A DNA stretch of 64,000 nucleotides from Acanthochromis polyacanthus (Eukaryota; Chordata; Actinopteri; Pomacentridae): positions 36,958,067 to 37,022,066 of the forward strand of contig NC_067117.1 of assembly GCF_021347895.1 (NCBI RefSeq), in the 5' to 3' direction. This document shows, piece after piece, positions 9,269 through 21,211 of the stretch (the first letter of the stretch is position 1; every line of letters starts with the position of its first letter). The notes under the pieces were generated by a model. The model did not search any database and had not been told where the DNA came from. It worked only from the letters and a program-made list of their open reading frames with translations. The position numbers were made by a program, and so were the translations under genes.

Positions 9269-12240
9269 ATGGCGGACAGCGTCCTGAGTCGCATCAGACG
9301 AAGGTGCAGAGCCATAGAGAGGGTTTATCGTCAAGGGTTTGCAGGTGGAAGGGAAGTACGAGCGATAAACATTTCCATTGCTAATTTAAGAAGAATTCAT
9401 GACCAAATTAGCGCTGAAGCTATTCAAAATTTGATTCAGACTCTCACAGATCTGAAGTCTGTCATCACAGCGCTCCCTGCTCCCGGTGATGTACATACTC
9501 GTGTCCATGTGGCACATCGTTTGCATCCAGGTAAGTTAGTTATCATTTTTATTTAATTGCTATTTTGTCTTGTTTTTCTAACGACACATCAGCCATGGTT
9601 TCACTGACAACCTGCTGTGAATCATGGTCAGTAAATGGTCATGTCAAAATTATTTGCTTCAACCGTATACCAGTAAAGTTTTCCCGTCCTGCAGTTAGTC
9701 CTGTAGATGTAGACTGTAAAATAACACGATGGCTGTTCACTTTTAAACATGTATGTTTTAAAACTCCTGTATGTTGAGCTTTTTTGCAATAATTTTTAAA
9801 ATTCATTTTCTTAACCCTTTAAGCTGCAGTCAATTCCAGCCATTTTCAGTACAAAAAAATCGCTTATATTCTAATTGTAAATAAAAATATGATGAGAAAT
9901 ACAGGGAATATTGGACGCGCATCGCGAGGTGCATTTCCTTGAAAACGACCTATTCGTGGATTATATACCGACTTCAGGACATGTTTTGGACAAAATTTTT
10001 TACTGGTTTGTGTCGTCTGGATGTCCAAGGTTGGATTATGGCCGTTTTTTGTGGAATATTTTCATCTGTGTGTAATAATGAACTGGGAAATGTGAGTCGC
10101 GCTGTGTACGTTGAAGCCATGTATAGAGAACGGATGGATGGATTTTCGTTGTTTGTCGGACAAATGTGTTTATATTACCCGCTGTGGTAATCACATCTGA
10201 AAGTGGTTTATACCGGCGGATTCATGAGAATCTAAGCTTTCCATCGGCGTATAGTGTTTGTATAATCGCGTTTGCAGCCTTCGGACATTCTTTAAATTCC
10301 TATGCAAATTAGTAAGTGTACCGCCGGCGGTACACTGAAGTTTAACGGGTTTTAAAACATAGTAATTAATTTCCCTCAAACAACTGTTACCTACATGGTC
10401 ATTTAGTTATTTCATTCATGCTCAAATGGTTTAAAGAAAATAGCTGTTTCTGGGTTATTAGATAATTGTATATCAGAATTAGTAAACTGCTGCAATATAT
10501 GTATGTGTTTGTAAGTTACTAAAGGCATGGGTTAGTAATTGTTTTATTTCCATACTTTAGGCAGACGAGGGAGACCAGCTCTCGACATTACAAGGGATCA
10601 AATTGAACTGCTCCTCACTCAAGGCTTTACAGTGAGAGCCATGGCAGGGTTGTTGGGCTGTTCCTCCTCATATCTGCATAAAAAAATGAAGTCTTTTCAG
10701 ATTTCAGCAAGAAACAGATTTACTCCCATTAATGATGTTGACCTAGAGGATCATGTCAGGAGATTACACAACCAATTTCCAAGATCTGGCTCAGAAGTAA
10801 GCATACTTTGTGTATATCATTTTAAACAGCGTGAAAGTGTACTTTCTTCATTGTGTTTAATTATGAACCTGTTCCAGATGATGAGGGCATACCTACGTGC
10901 TGAAGGGATTGTAGTACAAAGAAGAAGAGTTCGAGAAATCCTCAACCAGATTGACCCAGCTGCTGCAGCCCAGAGATGGAGCCAGACTGTGGCTAGAAGA
11001 ACATACTATGTGCCATTTCCTAATAGCTTGTGGCACATCGACAGACACATGCGTCTGATTCGGTAATAAGGGGTCAGCTCTTGTATTTTTCTGTACTGGT
11101 GGAAGCATGAGAAAATGCAGATTCAATTTCATTTTGTGTCAAAGTCAGTTTTAGTTGTATAGCTAAGTTTCACAAACTCCAGACTTGTCGCCATGTGCTT
11201 TACAGTGTACAGTAATATAATCTCTGCCTGTTAGCCTTGACATCAGATAAAAAACAAAAAAACAGTAGTCAAGTCTTTTCTATAGCATTGCCTATAACAA
11301 GGCCATGCTGGCTCTGTGGTTTATCATCCTCCTCCATTCTATCACCTATTTAATCATTTTATCCAGAGTATTTATGATCAAACCTTTGATGCAAATATAA
11401 TAATATGTAATGATTTTCTTGTAATGAAGTCATTATTCTTATTATATTTTAATGTTTTACAGGTGGGGTTTTGTGACACATGCTGCTATTGATGGGAACT
11501 CCAGGCTAATAACATACCTCAAATGCAGCACAAACAACACAGCTTTGACAGTGTTGAGACATTTTGTCCAAGCTACTTGTGTGTATGGGTTGCCCTCCAG
11601 AGTCAGATCAGACCACGGTGGGGAAAACACTCTGGTTGCTCTTTTAATGAACCTTCTGCAGGGACAAGGACATGCAAGGCACATTACAGGCCAGTCTGTG
11701 CACAACCAGCGTATCGAACGCCTTTGGAGAGATGTTTTCCAACAGGTTGTGCACTATTTTTATATGCTTTTTTATTCATTTGAAGATGAACAAATATTGA
11801 ACCCCGAAGACAGCATTAACAAAATGGCACTACAAATAGTTTACAAGCCAGAAATTCAAAAAAGACTGGATTTATTCAGATGCGGTTGGAACAACCATAG
11901 AATCAGAACGGCAAACAACCGTACTCCAACACAAATTTGGATGGAGGGCATGTTAGCTAACAGTGAGCAGGAGTCAGCAGCTCTCAACAATGTCTTTGGA
12001 GATGACCCTTACAGTCAAGAAAATCTGGAAGCTGCCTTGGCAAGACAAGGGATACATCTCAACCAGTTACAAGCAAACAGTGAAGACCTTGAACGAGCAG
12101 TGATTGTGTCACAACCACTCAACAACCTGAGCCCTGACCAACAGCAGGATGTTCAAAATGCAATGGATGGAACAACAGACTTGAAGGAAAAGTATCTGGT
12201 GTGTGCTAGAGAGATAAGAAACATTCTTGACAGAACATAA
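9269..12240 (+). CDS. Retroviral-type DDE integrase of the giant element (4 exons)
   Basis: The exons 9269-9530, 10561-10796, 10878-11062 and 11463-12240 join in frame with GT-AG introns to give about 486 residues. The N-terminal exon is basic (RIRRRCRAIERVYRQG). Exon 2 has GRRGRPALD followed by a helix-turn-helix-like segment (FTVRAMAGLLGCSSSYLHK). The catalytic core shows WHID, RSDHGGEN and HNQRIERLW, giving a complete D-D-E triad, within the integrase-core family found widely in fish repeats. The ATG was chosen because it follows AAACAAAC and leads into the basic exon; an upstream in-frame codon run exists. The gene is convergent with the HECT gene (stop codons about 90 bp apart) and preceded by the 114-bp array. 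It probably catalyses cut and insertion of the element. I see no disabling mutation. Confidence 0.85.
9811..10355. mobile_element. Candidate TTAA-type MITE in integrase intron 1
   Basis: The left end reads TTAACCCTTTAAGCTGCAGT. The right end reads acactgaagtttaacgggtt then TTAA, giving imperfect inverted ends (CCCTTTAAGCTGCAGT against CCCGTTAAACTTCAGT). TTAA flanks fit piggyBac-type elements. The right junction is off by two bases, so the boundaries are tentative. Confidence 0.4.
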
Positions 12241-12330
12241 TGTACTAAGTGTGCAAACACCAACATTTTCAGACATTACAATGGGCTAGTGTTCTCATGG
12301 TACTGCTACTGTAAAGCTGCCCGACAATGA

Positions 12331-15300
12331 CTACACCTTTCCAAATCCCAACGAGTCTCCAAGTGCCTGGGAAAACATCTGATGCAGTTCCTCCTCCTGT
12401 GTAACACCTCTTGGCAGGTACAAGCACATCATGCAGGTTGATGCGTAGGGCAAACGACGCATGCCCTCAGCCTGTTCATAGAAGTCGATGCAGAGTTTGC
12501 TCCGAAAGCCCAGGGCAGGAACTTCATCTGCTCCAGTAATGAAAACCAGAAGGTCTTCGAATCTCATGTCAGTCATTTTGTCTGCCGGAAAACAAACGGT
12601 AAATCAAAGTAACATTTGTTTATAAAGTCAAATGTAAGATCTTTAGTATATATATTTCACACTGGAATGTGTGTAACAAATGTAGGGTACATGAACATAA
12701 CTTTAAGACAAAAAATGAGAAAAAAATACATTTGATGCCATCAAAATTTGTAAGTGCCCTTTGTTCTAATGGCCTTGGCTATGCTGTTATTTGCATTGTC
12801 CTTAAATGGTAAAACATCCCACAATAACACTTCGTGGCCTTTCAAAGTACCATAAATTTTAAGTATGCCATTTTGTCTGTGTAGGGCATAAGATTTCATA
12901 ATTTGGGCTCAAATGGCTTAATTAAGATACCTTCAATCATGTTCAGAACCATTTCCCAACTGTAGATGGTGTCCTCCTCTGCCTTGCGATGGTTTGTTCC
13001 TCTGCTACTGTAATTGTAAGTGAGGATGGCTTTGAAGACTTCCTTTGACAGAGGTTCCTGCATGTTGGTGAACAAAGGCAAGAAAGCAATCCAGTTTTTC
13101 TTGACCAGGTTCCACAGCTTCCCGAATGCGTTCATTCCCTCTGTGAACTGGTGTATCATCTTGGCTGTTCTATAATCCAACAGAGAGACAGCATGCAGTG
13201 TATATTAGTGTGTGAAAGTTTTGAATTGCTGATATTCATTTATTGTGATAAAGAACGAATAACCGAACCAAAATTCATATGACCATGTAACCACTCCTAT
13301 GTCATAATTATGTGTTTAAAATGACCAGCTGTTTTCAGCAGTCATGACCAGGATAGAAAAAGAAGAGGAAGCCTATAGTCACACCTTTGCAAGATTTAAC
13401 AAAATCTGTTTAATCGTTTGACAAACAAGAAACAAATGTTCAATTGATTCTTAGCTGAGTGCTTCTCTGTCTGTCTTTGTTGTTTGTTGTCATACAATGG
13501 GAGTTTGAACCCAAGCAGCAGGCGTAGACAGGAGGGTGAAGTAAAATATGATTTAATTAAAGCAAACCAGAAGATAACTTGAACAGAAACACTGGGTGAG
13601 GGGAGGCGGAGGGAAACAAAGGAGAAGGAAAACTAAACTAACTAACAGAGGGCGGACCGGTAGGCCGAGACAAACTGAATCAAAGAAAAACTGAACTAAG
13701 TAACAGGAAAAACTCACATTACGTCCAGAGTTGGGTGGGAAAAGGAGCAGAGCAGACTGAGACGCAGGAGGGGGTGAGAGGCAGGAAGGGAAACAGGCAG
13801 AGTTGTCCAAGGGAGGGGCAGAGTCCAGGAAACAATGTGTGGGGGACAATGAATGGAGTGCAGGATTCCAATGGAGTGCAAAATGGCATGAACGGAGGCG
13901 CGTGGATGAATGAACCGGCAGAGAACTGAGCTGGGAGTCGGACTTAAATGCTGCACTGATTGTCATTCCTGCCACCTGTGCTCTCCACACAGCTGCTCAT
14001 CATTGCCCTGATGAGCCAGCTCCTAGGAAACAGAGGGGTGTGACAGTTTTTAAAATTATTATTTTTGTCCTGATCATTTGTAACATTACTATTATTTTTG
14101 ATACTGTTAAACATCTGTCCCCCAAAACAGAATAAATACATATTTCTTAGTGATTCAAAACTTTTCATTTTTAACATTTCAAAATGTAAGTTACTAAAGG
14201 CAGGTTCAGTTTGATATGCCCCATATTTACATACACTGTGTAAGTAGTAGCATACTGTAAAGTCATGTTTTATAGTGACACTGTTCTATTTCCTTTGTGT
14301 ATGTTTTTACCTGAGAAAGATGTAATGCTTTACCACATATGCATAGATTTTTGGTATGTCTTTTGCTGTGGCACTAAATATTCCTGGGATACCACACTCA
14401 GAAATCCAGTCCCCCAAGTCTTGCTGGAGTGTTGTCAGGTCCTCAGTTGTCTTGCACTGTTGAATCTTAGAGAGAAACATGAGTGAGAACAATGCAACTA
14501 GAGTCGCAGATTGACCAGTTTTTTGATTTCATAGAAATAAAATGCAGTTTGGTGATAATCATTAAGTACCCTCTTGACTTTGCTTTGCACATCTGGATCA
14601 GGCAGCACATGCCAGTCAAACTGCTCCAGTGGTGGCTCCTGGCCGCACATTAACTGGAAGAGGCAGGGATCCAAGGCCTTGATGCATGGACCCGCATGCG
14701 CAACTGACCAAGCAATAAGGTTGCCCCCTATGAAATATTTGTGGTGCTCTAAAGCTGTTTGGTCATAACTAAGAAAGACCTGGCCAGTCTTTCCCTCGAA
14801 AATGCCGAGAGAGGTCTGTACCTCTATCATCAAGAGTCTTGGGGTGGAAAAAAAAAAACAAAAGCAACAATTTGTATTACTGTACAGGTCACCAGAATAC
14901 ATGTACACATTATTAAAAATACGTTTAGAATTACAACTGGCATTCAGACCTGAAAAACTCACGCTGTGGTCCCCCCATATCATCTGCATCTTCTCCTACA
15001 AACTCAATGTGTGGTGAATGGGTCCAACAGAAAGTCACTCTGGAGAGTGCTTTAATGGCACTCTCCGGAAGCTTACTCCTTTTGATACAAATGGTGGATA
15101 CCAGATTGCCAGAGAGGTGATCCTCTTGAAAAGTCCTCAAAATAGACACAAGATCCATTTCTTCCTAATATATATTAAAAGAATAGTGCATCAGAAATAA
15201 ATACCAAAACACTGGCTCCTTTTGTGGGATTGGTGATCTTGGAAATTTCTTGAAAAAGTGCCAAAATCATTCTTTCCCTTTATGAGTATGTGAACTGCAC

Positions 15301-18300
15301 AGTTTGAATTTTTTTTTAAAAAAAAACCTATTTTGCTCATAGTTTATGTTTAAAAAAGATAAAACTTACTGATGGAGGACTGTCATTTTCAAAAGGAACT
15401 GCAATGATGTCGTCGCCTTCCTTATCCTCTTCAGAATCATCAATGAGAAAGTCATTGACAGGAGTCCTAAAAATCAGATAACGCACATCAGAATAACACA
15501 CAGGAATCCCAGAGTCCCAAACCTTTTGCATAACACAGGTACTGCATTGTGATTAATCTACTGATATACTGTGATTTTATCACTCAAAAACAGATTACTG
15601 AGTAACGAGACTGTCTAAAATCAGCGTCACACATGGTTCATGTTTCTAAACCTAGAAAATACCTGTTTATTGGTTCCAAATGTGGTCTTCTGTAAAAGAC
15701 CTTGAAAAGTACAAATGGTGCATGTGTTAATGTGATAACATGATAATGTCTATAGTCATATTTTCAGAACATACTCTATACACATTACTAATTATCATGT
15801 AGAGATTTACCTCTGGGGTCCCAGCATTCAGCCACTGTGCAGAATCCAAACTTGACTCCTGTTGACAAGAATTACACCTTCTTACATCCAGCTGTCTTTT
15901 ACTGAGGTGTACACTGAAAGGATGACTTATAAACTCTGATTATTCAACATTTAGATCACAATTTTCTTCCATCTGAACTATCATTTATGTACAAAATACA
16001 GTATTGTGTACAAAAACTTACAAGTAAAGGACTCAAGTCTGTCCTTGGTGAGTACCCATCATTATCCATCGATGAAGACAGAGCAATGGCATTACGAGGC
16101 AAAGACTGAGAACTTGCATCACAATTGCTGTTAGATGTGACAAATGGCATGTCCACAGGTACTGTAGGAGAAGACGGCATGACCTGAGGGACTGCAGGTG
16201 AGCCCAGAGATGTCATAGCTGACAATGCAGGGGATTGGGATGGAGCAGTGGGTGAGACTGCAGGTCTGGTGGCTGTTGAGCTAGCAGTGGGTGAATCCAT
16301 CAGTGTTGTGGACGATGAAGAAATAGACGACTGGGAAACTGTCCCACGTCCAGCTGTTAGGGATGTCTCTGGCAGGGTTGGAGTCCCTTCAGAGTCAGTG
16401 ATCTAAATGGACAACACAAACTATTTGATTAGTAACTCACTGTGTTAATATTCAAATATCAATACAATGACAAAGACTAACCTCTAATGGCAGTGTAATA
16501 TTGGTCTGGGGAACAATATATATTCTGCTTCTGCCAACTGCTGTCTTGAGCTCCTTCAGCGTATTTGCCTGAATTTTAGTCAGAATCCTGGACTTATCAG
16601 CTCTTGCAAGGTAAAATCCAATTACATTTAGGCTAACTGAGGGGAAGCTCTGTCAGATGTAATTATTAAACTCTGGAAGTGTCCATGAAAGTTGTACATA
16701 ACATTTAGGGGAGTCTGCCCCTGGCACATCATGACTTGGGATCCCTGGAAAATAATAACAAAACAAAAAAAATCAATCAATATCATATCAGTACTGGTTC
16801 AATAATTTATTTTATCTTACTAGTTAATGAATTAGGTTATTGGTTTAGCTATAAGTCATGAATATACATTATATTATTTGTTATATCTCAAGTATGTGGT
16901 GTCAATGTTTGTGATATAGGCTACTTCATGATAAAAAGTTATGGCTGGCATATAAAGCTGTGAGAGTTCAGTCAATATTAAAAACAGCATTAAGTAAATA
17001 TTTAATTTAATATTCAACATTGCAATACTACACAACCAATGAAGCAATAAAAATGATGACGTGCATTTTCTGTCTAAATAACCAAATAAAACACAAATAC
17101 AATCTCACTGTGAAAATCAGTAGTGTGTACATTACCTAAACCTATTCTAGATAGTTTACAGCATTCTGAATGAGGTGGAAGGACAAGTTGCTCAGCATTT
17201 GGCAACAGGAAGAGCTTTACTCGCCACATTCCACTTGTCCTATTCGCAGGTGCCTGTGTTTCTGGACAAAACAGAATGTATTATTGATATGTGACTGTAA
17301 GTAGCACCTTCAGCAAATTTTAATCTCAATACTATTATGTTGACAACATTTGGGCCAACAGTTTTCATTTTCCCTTTCACACTACCATATACTTACACTC
17401 AGTTACACAGTACTAAATCAATGGCAGATCCTACAACACTCATATTTAAATGTTAACATAATACTGATTGACAGTGTCAGTCTATATTAGCAACTAACAG
17501 GGCTGCTTCAGAAAGAATGTAATGACGGAATATTGTTCATTTATTTATATTATCCGTTTCATTATTTTAACACAGTAAAGGGCAATTAAACAAACTCAAA
17601 TACAAATCAAATACAAATTTTGAATATGAACAACTGACCTAATGAATTTTATTATATTAACAATATTAATCTAGATATTAAATAGAGAGGTAGTGCGAAA
17701 CAGTAGCATATATCTACAAGAATGGACTTTTGTGTAGCCTACCTACACTCTTTTCATGTTATGTGCCAGGAATATGAGTTTATCTACATTTTTGGGCAAG
17801 AATGAACTCCTGGATTTGTTCACAATGTGGTCAGCCTTCAAGAAAATGTGCTCCATGGTGGAGGTAGCCAGAACGCAAAGGCAGGATTTGGCTGCTAATG
17901 CCAGTTTAGGATAACGGTCACAGTTTTATTTCTTCCAATTTTGGAGCTTGAAGCTGGTGCTTAGTTGGTAGAAACACAAAGAACTGACAAGAACTAAATC
18001 AGGCACTGGATCTGAACTAGCTTAATCGAAGGGCCAGGCTGGAAGTTCCTGGAGTCCGCCAAATACCACTCCATCTTTCACTTGGCACTTCGAGTATTCG
18101 GATCTCAAAATTAATATCCAGATACCGTCACAACGACTGCATATGCTAATGTGAATATGCCACAGTGAAGACGACAATGATGATACTAGCTGACCCAAAC
18201 GCTCATTCAAAAAGGCCCGCTAAAAGTTACCTGTCATCGGGCGCGCCCTTCTTCGTCTCCGAAATGTGTTTCTTATGGCTCTCAATAAGTTATTTTCGTC

Positions 18301-18429
18301 CATCTGCGCTCCAAGTTCCCGTCGAGCAACATCAAGGGCATTCCAGACACGATTAAGGGCTTCATTAAAACGACTGTCTGTGGCAGTTTCAGGTGAAGCC
18401 CCGCTCATGTCACCACCAGACCCAGCCAT
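12331..18429 (-). CDS. HECT E3 ubiquitin ligase of the giant element (multi-exon, one in-frame TGA)
   Basis: Exons read on the minus strand: 18231-18429 (start; ends in RRRRRARPMTG), 17136-17261, 16482-16744, 16022-16402 (Ser/Pro/Thr-rich), 15811-15858, possibly 15663-15689, 15370-15466, 14950-15164, 14570-14837, 14311-14465, 12931-13169 and 12331-12581. The HECT domain is clear. The N-lobe has FVGEDADDMGGPQREFF, GIFEG and the AWSVAHAGP-like stretch. The C-lobe has FITGADEVPALGF and the catalytic cysteine in YASTCMMCLYLP, ending GFGKV. HECT ligases take ubiquitin on that cysteine and pass it to substrates. Most junctions are phase-compatible; the join into 15370-15466 is unresolved. Exon 16482-16744 has a TGA at 16653-16655 in an otherwise open frame, so this copy may be a pseudogene. 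Exons between 17261 and 18231 could be missing from my list. Confidence 0.8.
13488..14045. mobile_element. Candidate solo LTR within a HECT-gene intron
   Basis: This 558-bp block begins TGTCATACAATGGG and ends GGGTGTGACA, so TG...CA ends and short inverted tips are present on either strand. It is GA-rich and compositionally unlike its A/T-rich surroundings, and it interrupts the intron between HECT exons 12931-13169 and 14311-14465. Flanks (tttgt / gtttt) give no exact 5-bp duplication, so the call is tentative. Open frames through it are composition artefacts. Confidence 0.45.
18088..18145. repeat. Fragment related to the hAT-type MITE
   Basis: The bases tcggatctcaaaattaatat with the following ccagataccgtcacaacgac resemble the interior of the MITE at 5178-5553. 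No ends are kept. Confidence 0.4.
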
Positions 18430-18834
18430 TAACTGAAGAATATATCTGCACAGCAAGGCTGAGCCAGAGCCGGAGGCTGCGCCGAGAGGGCTGCACCGAA
18501 CGGGCTGCACACTTCCGGTCGCACATTTAAGCAATTTTAAAGTTACCACAATATATGAATCATATATTGTGGATCATATAATATGATCACAAAAGTACAC
18601 AAGTTACAGTTTAAATGCAGAACTTACGGCTTTAAAGGATGATTTCACTCCAAATATACTTACAACATGCACAAATAAAAATGTTTATAACATTTCACTT
18701 GCCTAAAAAATGTTTATAACGTTAAACATGCGTAAGTATAAATTTTTGTAAGGTTAAACAAATAAAATGTTATAAAACAAACAGCCCCTCTCTGTGTGAG
18801 AATAATGTGTCCAGGTTCGTAAGGGTTAAAGCTT

Positions 18835-18900
18835 CACATCATGCAATCTGAATACTGACCAATCAAAATTCTTGTCCCGCCTGCCTAATTTGCATGCAGT
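18835..18900 (-). promoter_or_regulatory. CCAAT and octamer-like boundary upstream of the HECT gene
   Basis: Read on the minus strand, the array ends, then gcatgcaaattaggcaggcg and a ttttgattggtcag segment appear, giving an ATGCAAAT octamer and an inverted CCAAT box. It lies about 400 bp upstream of the HECT start. A similar sequence (catgcaaatgaattgggtgg, tcctgactgg) lies at 20400-20450 at the other end of the array. The promoter role is inferred. Confidence 0.4.
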
Positions 18901-20400
18901 CCACTAGTGAACATGTTGATCTTTGTGTTGCACTAGAGACACTATTGTCACATGTTGCAGTTTACATGTTAACTAGTAAGGGCCAAATGTGCAGTGGTTT
19001 CACTAGGTAAGGTTTTTCTGCTCTTAATCGTTAACTTGTCAGGTTTAAAATTGGTCACTAGTTAACTAGTAAGGCATGATATATCCACTCGTTAACTAGT
19101 TGGGATCTTTTCGACCTTACTAGTTAACTAGTGAGGCTCAGAATGTTTACTAGTTAACTAGTGAATGTCAAGGTATCCAATAGTTGCACTAGCTGGGCTC
19201 ATTTTGACCTCACTAGTTAACTAGTGAAACACACGTTTTCTTACTAGTAAACTAGTTGGGTCCGGAGTGAGTCACTAGTTAACTAGTGACACTGATGTTC
19301 ATTTCACTAGTTAACTAGTCAAAGGCATATTGCCTCACAAGTCAGACTCAGAAGTGAACTTGTACAAACTTTGACTGAACATGTTGGACATTTTCCCTAC
19401 ATTTTGGGCTTTTCCTTTAACTAGCTGATCCTTACGCAGCACTAGTGAGCGACTGTGCACAACTAGTACAACATTTCTCTAACATGTAGGGATTTCTGGA
19501 GCACTAGTTCATGTTTTTGGCAAACTAGTTGACTTTTTTTTTTTTTGAAACATATTTTTATTGATATTTCCAAAAACAATATATATAAAGAGGAAACAAA
19601 ACAAAGTGCACCATATGAACAAAAGGGGGTGGGGGAGGGGATAAGAGGCAGACAATTCACACTATATTACATTAGGGATCTCCAACACTTTTTTCCAGGA
19701 AGCTACCTCCATGAGGCTGTTTTTGTCAGAGAGCCACCCATGTTATAAAGACACCAGTGTAGCTCCATGACTTACTTTAGATTAATTGAATGCAATTTTT
19801 ATATCTATTATCTAAGTATTTGTAAAACTAGTTGACATTTACATCTTACTCGTTTCACAAAATCGCTTACTAGTTGACATGTGAACACAAGTAGTGAACT
19901 TGTGAAGTGTTGTAACTGGCAAACATGTTCACTTGTCAAATTTTATCATTTTATTAGTTAACTAGTTTTGTGCGCATGTCAACTAGTAAACAATTTTATC
20001 AAACATGTTCAGTCAAAGTCTGTACAAGTTCAGTATAGAGCCTGACAAGCGAGGCAAAATATATTCCACTAGTTAACTAGTGAGATGAATATCAGTGTCA
20101 CTAGTTAACTAGTGACTCACTCTGGACCCAATTAGTTTACTAGTAAGAAAACACATGTTTCACTAGTTAACTAGTGCGGTCAAAATGAGCCCAACTAGTG
20201 TAATAAGCGGATATCTTGACATTCACTAGTTAACTAGTAAACATTTTGAGCCTCACTAGTTAACTAGTAAGGTCAAAATAAACTGTAAGTAGTAAGGTAG
20301 TCTGGGTTTCTGCATTCACTAGTCAACATGTAGCCTATAATAGGCAGCTCCTAGTTAACTAGCTGCAATTCCTCAGAGCAACTTGTCAACTAGTGTAAAA
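18895..20400. repeat. Inverted ACTAGT palindrome array upstream of the HECT gene
   Basis: Repeats at 18895-19380 reappear as the reverse complement at 19990-20400, including spacer text (for example cactgatgttcatttcacta against tagtgagatgaatatcagtg). The array is therefore itself a large hairpin with a loop of about 600 bp, which carries a retroposon at 19534-19824. The palindrome is the same 14-mer as in the other arrays. Confidence 0.85.
19534..19824 (-). mobile_element. Poly(A) retroposon with 12-bp target duplication
   Basis: Read on the minus strand it ends with caataaaaatatgtttc followed by a run of A, a poly(A) signal plus tail. It is flanked by the 12-bp direct repeat AAACTAGTTGAC (19522-19533 and 19825-19836). 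These are hallmarks of target-primed reverse transcription. The 291-bp body has no ORF and I do not recognise its source. Confidence 0.8.
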
Positions 20401-20519
20401 CATGCAAATGAATTGGGTGGGATAATGACAAAATCTCAATCCTGACTGGTGTATTTTAACTGTTGAGCCAATAGGAATCCTGGATGCACACTTTCTACCC
20501 ACCTCCTCATTAGTTTTTT

Positions 20520-20960
20520 GTCTAGCTAGTTAACTAGTGCGCACTTTGGCATTCACTAGTTCCACTAGTGAACATTTTGGACCTCACTGGTTGAACTATT
20601 GAAGTCGAAATGTCTCGCTAGTTAACTAGTGGATATTTGAGGAATCACTAGTTAACTAGTGCAACTTTTGAGCTTCATTAGTTAAAAATTTAGACTTCAA
20701 GAGGCTTTCACTAGTTAAATAGTCAGTATTTTGGTCTTCACTAGTTAACTAGTGGCTGTTTTGGTTCTTACTAGTTAACTAGTGAAGGAAATCATAGGTC
20801 ACTAGTTAACTAGTGAGGAGCATCCATATTTGACTAGCTAACATGCTGCTGAAAATGATTTACTAGTCAGATTTTTTGTCCAACTAGTACGGCAAAGTGC
20901 ATAACTAGTGTGGCTGAATGTGCAACTAGTGCTGACAAAGACCGAACTAGTGAAGAAAAC
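20520..20960. repeat. ACTAGT palindrome array, right TIR
   Basis: Mirror image of the array at 4226-4900, with the same order of spacers (for example cggcaaagtgcataactagt against actagttatgcgctttgccg). Individual copies are somewhat decayed. Confidence 0.85.
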
Positions 20961-21211
20961 TAATGTCTGATATGGAATAAATGCTCAAAGGGCTTTCCAT
21001 AGACAACCAAATACCAGACAATTAATAGTAGCTGTAGCATAGCTGTACACGCAGTAATACGAAAAGTACAAGCAGCAGTAGTAGTATAAGTAGCTGTTAG
21101 AGTCGTAGAAGTAGTATCAGCATGTGTAATAGTATTACAAGTTGTAGTAGCAGTGACAGTATCAGAATGTAATTGACTGTAATTGTCTGTTTATATATTA
21201 ACTTCCTCAAG

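Noticed and set aside
9939..10190. Open frame in integrase intron 1
   Set aside because: It lies within a candidate TTAA MITE and has no family resemblance or splice support.
13553..13990. Pro/Ser-rich open frames
   Set aside because: Composition artefact of the GA-rich candidate LTR. No homology recognised.
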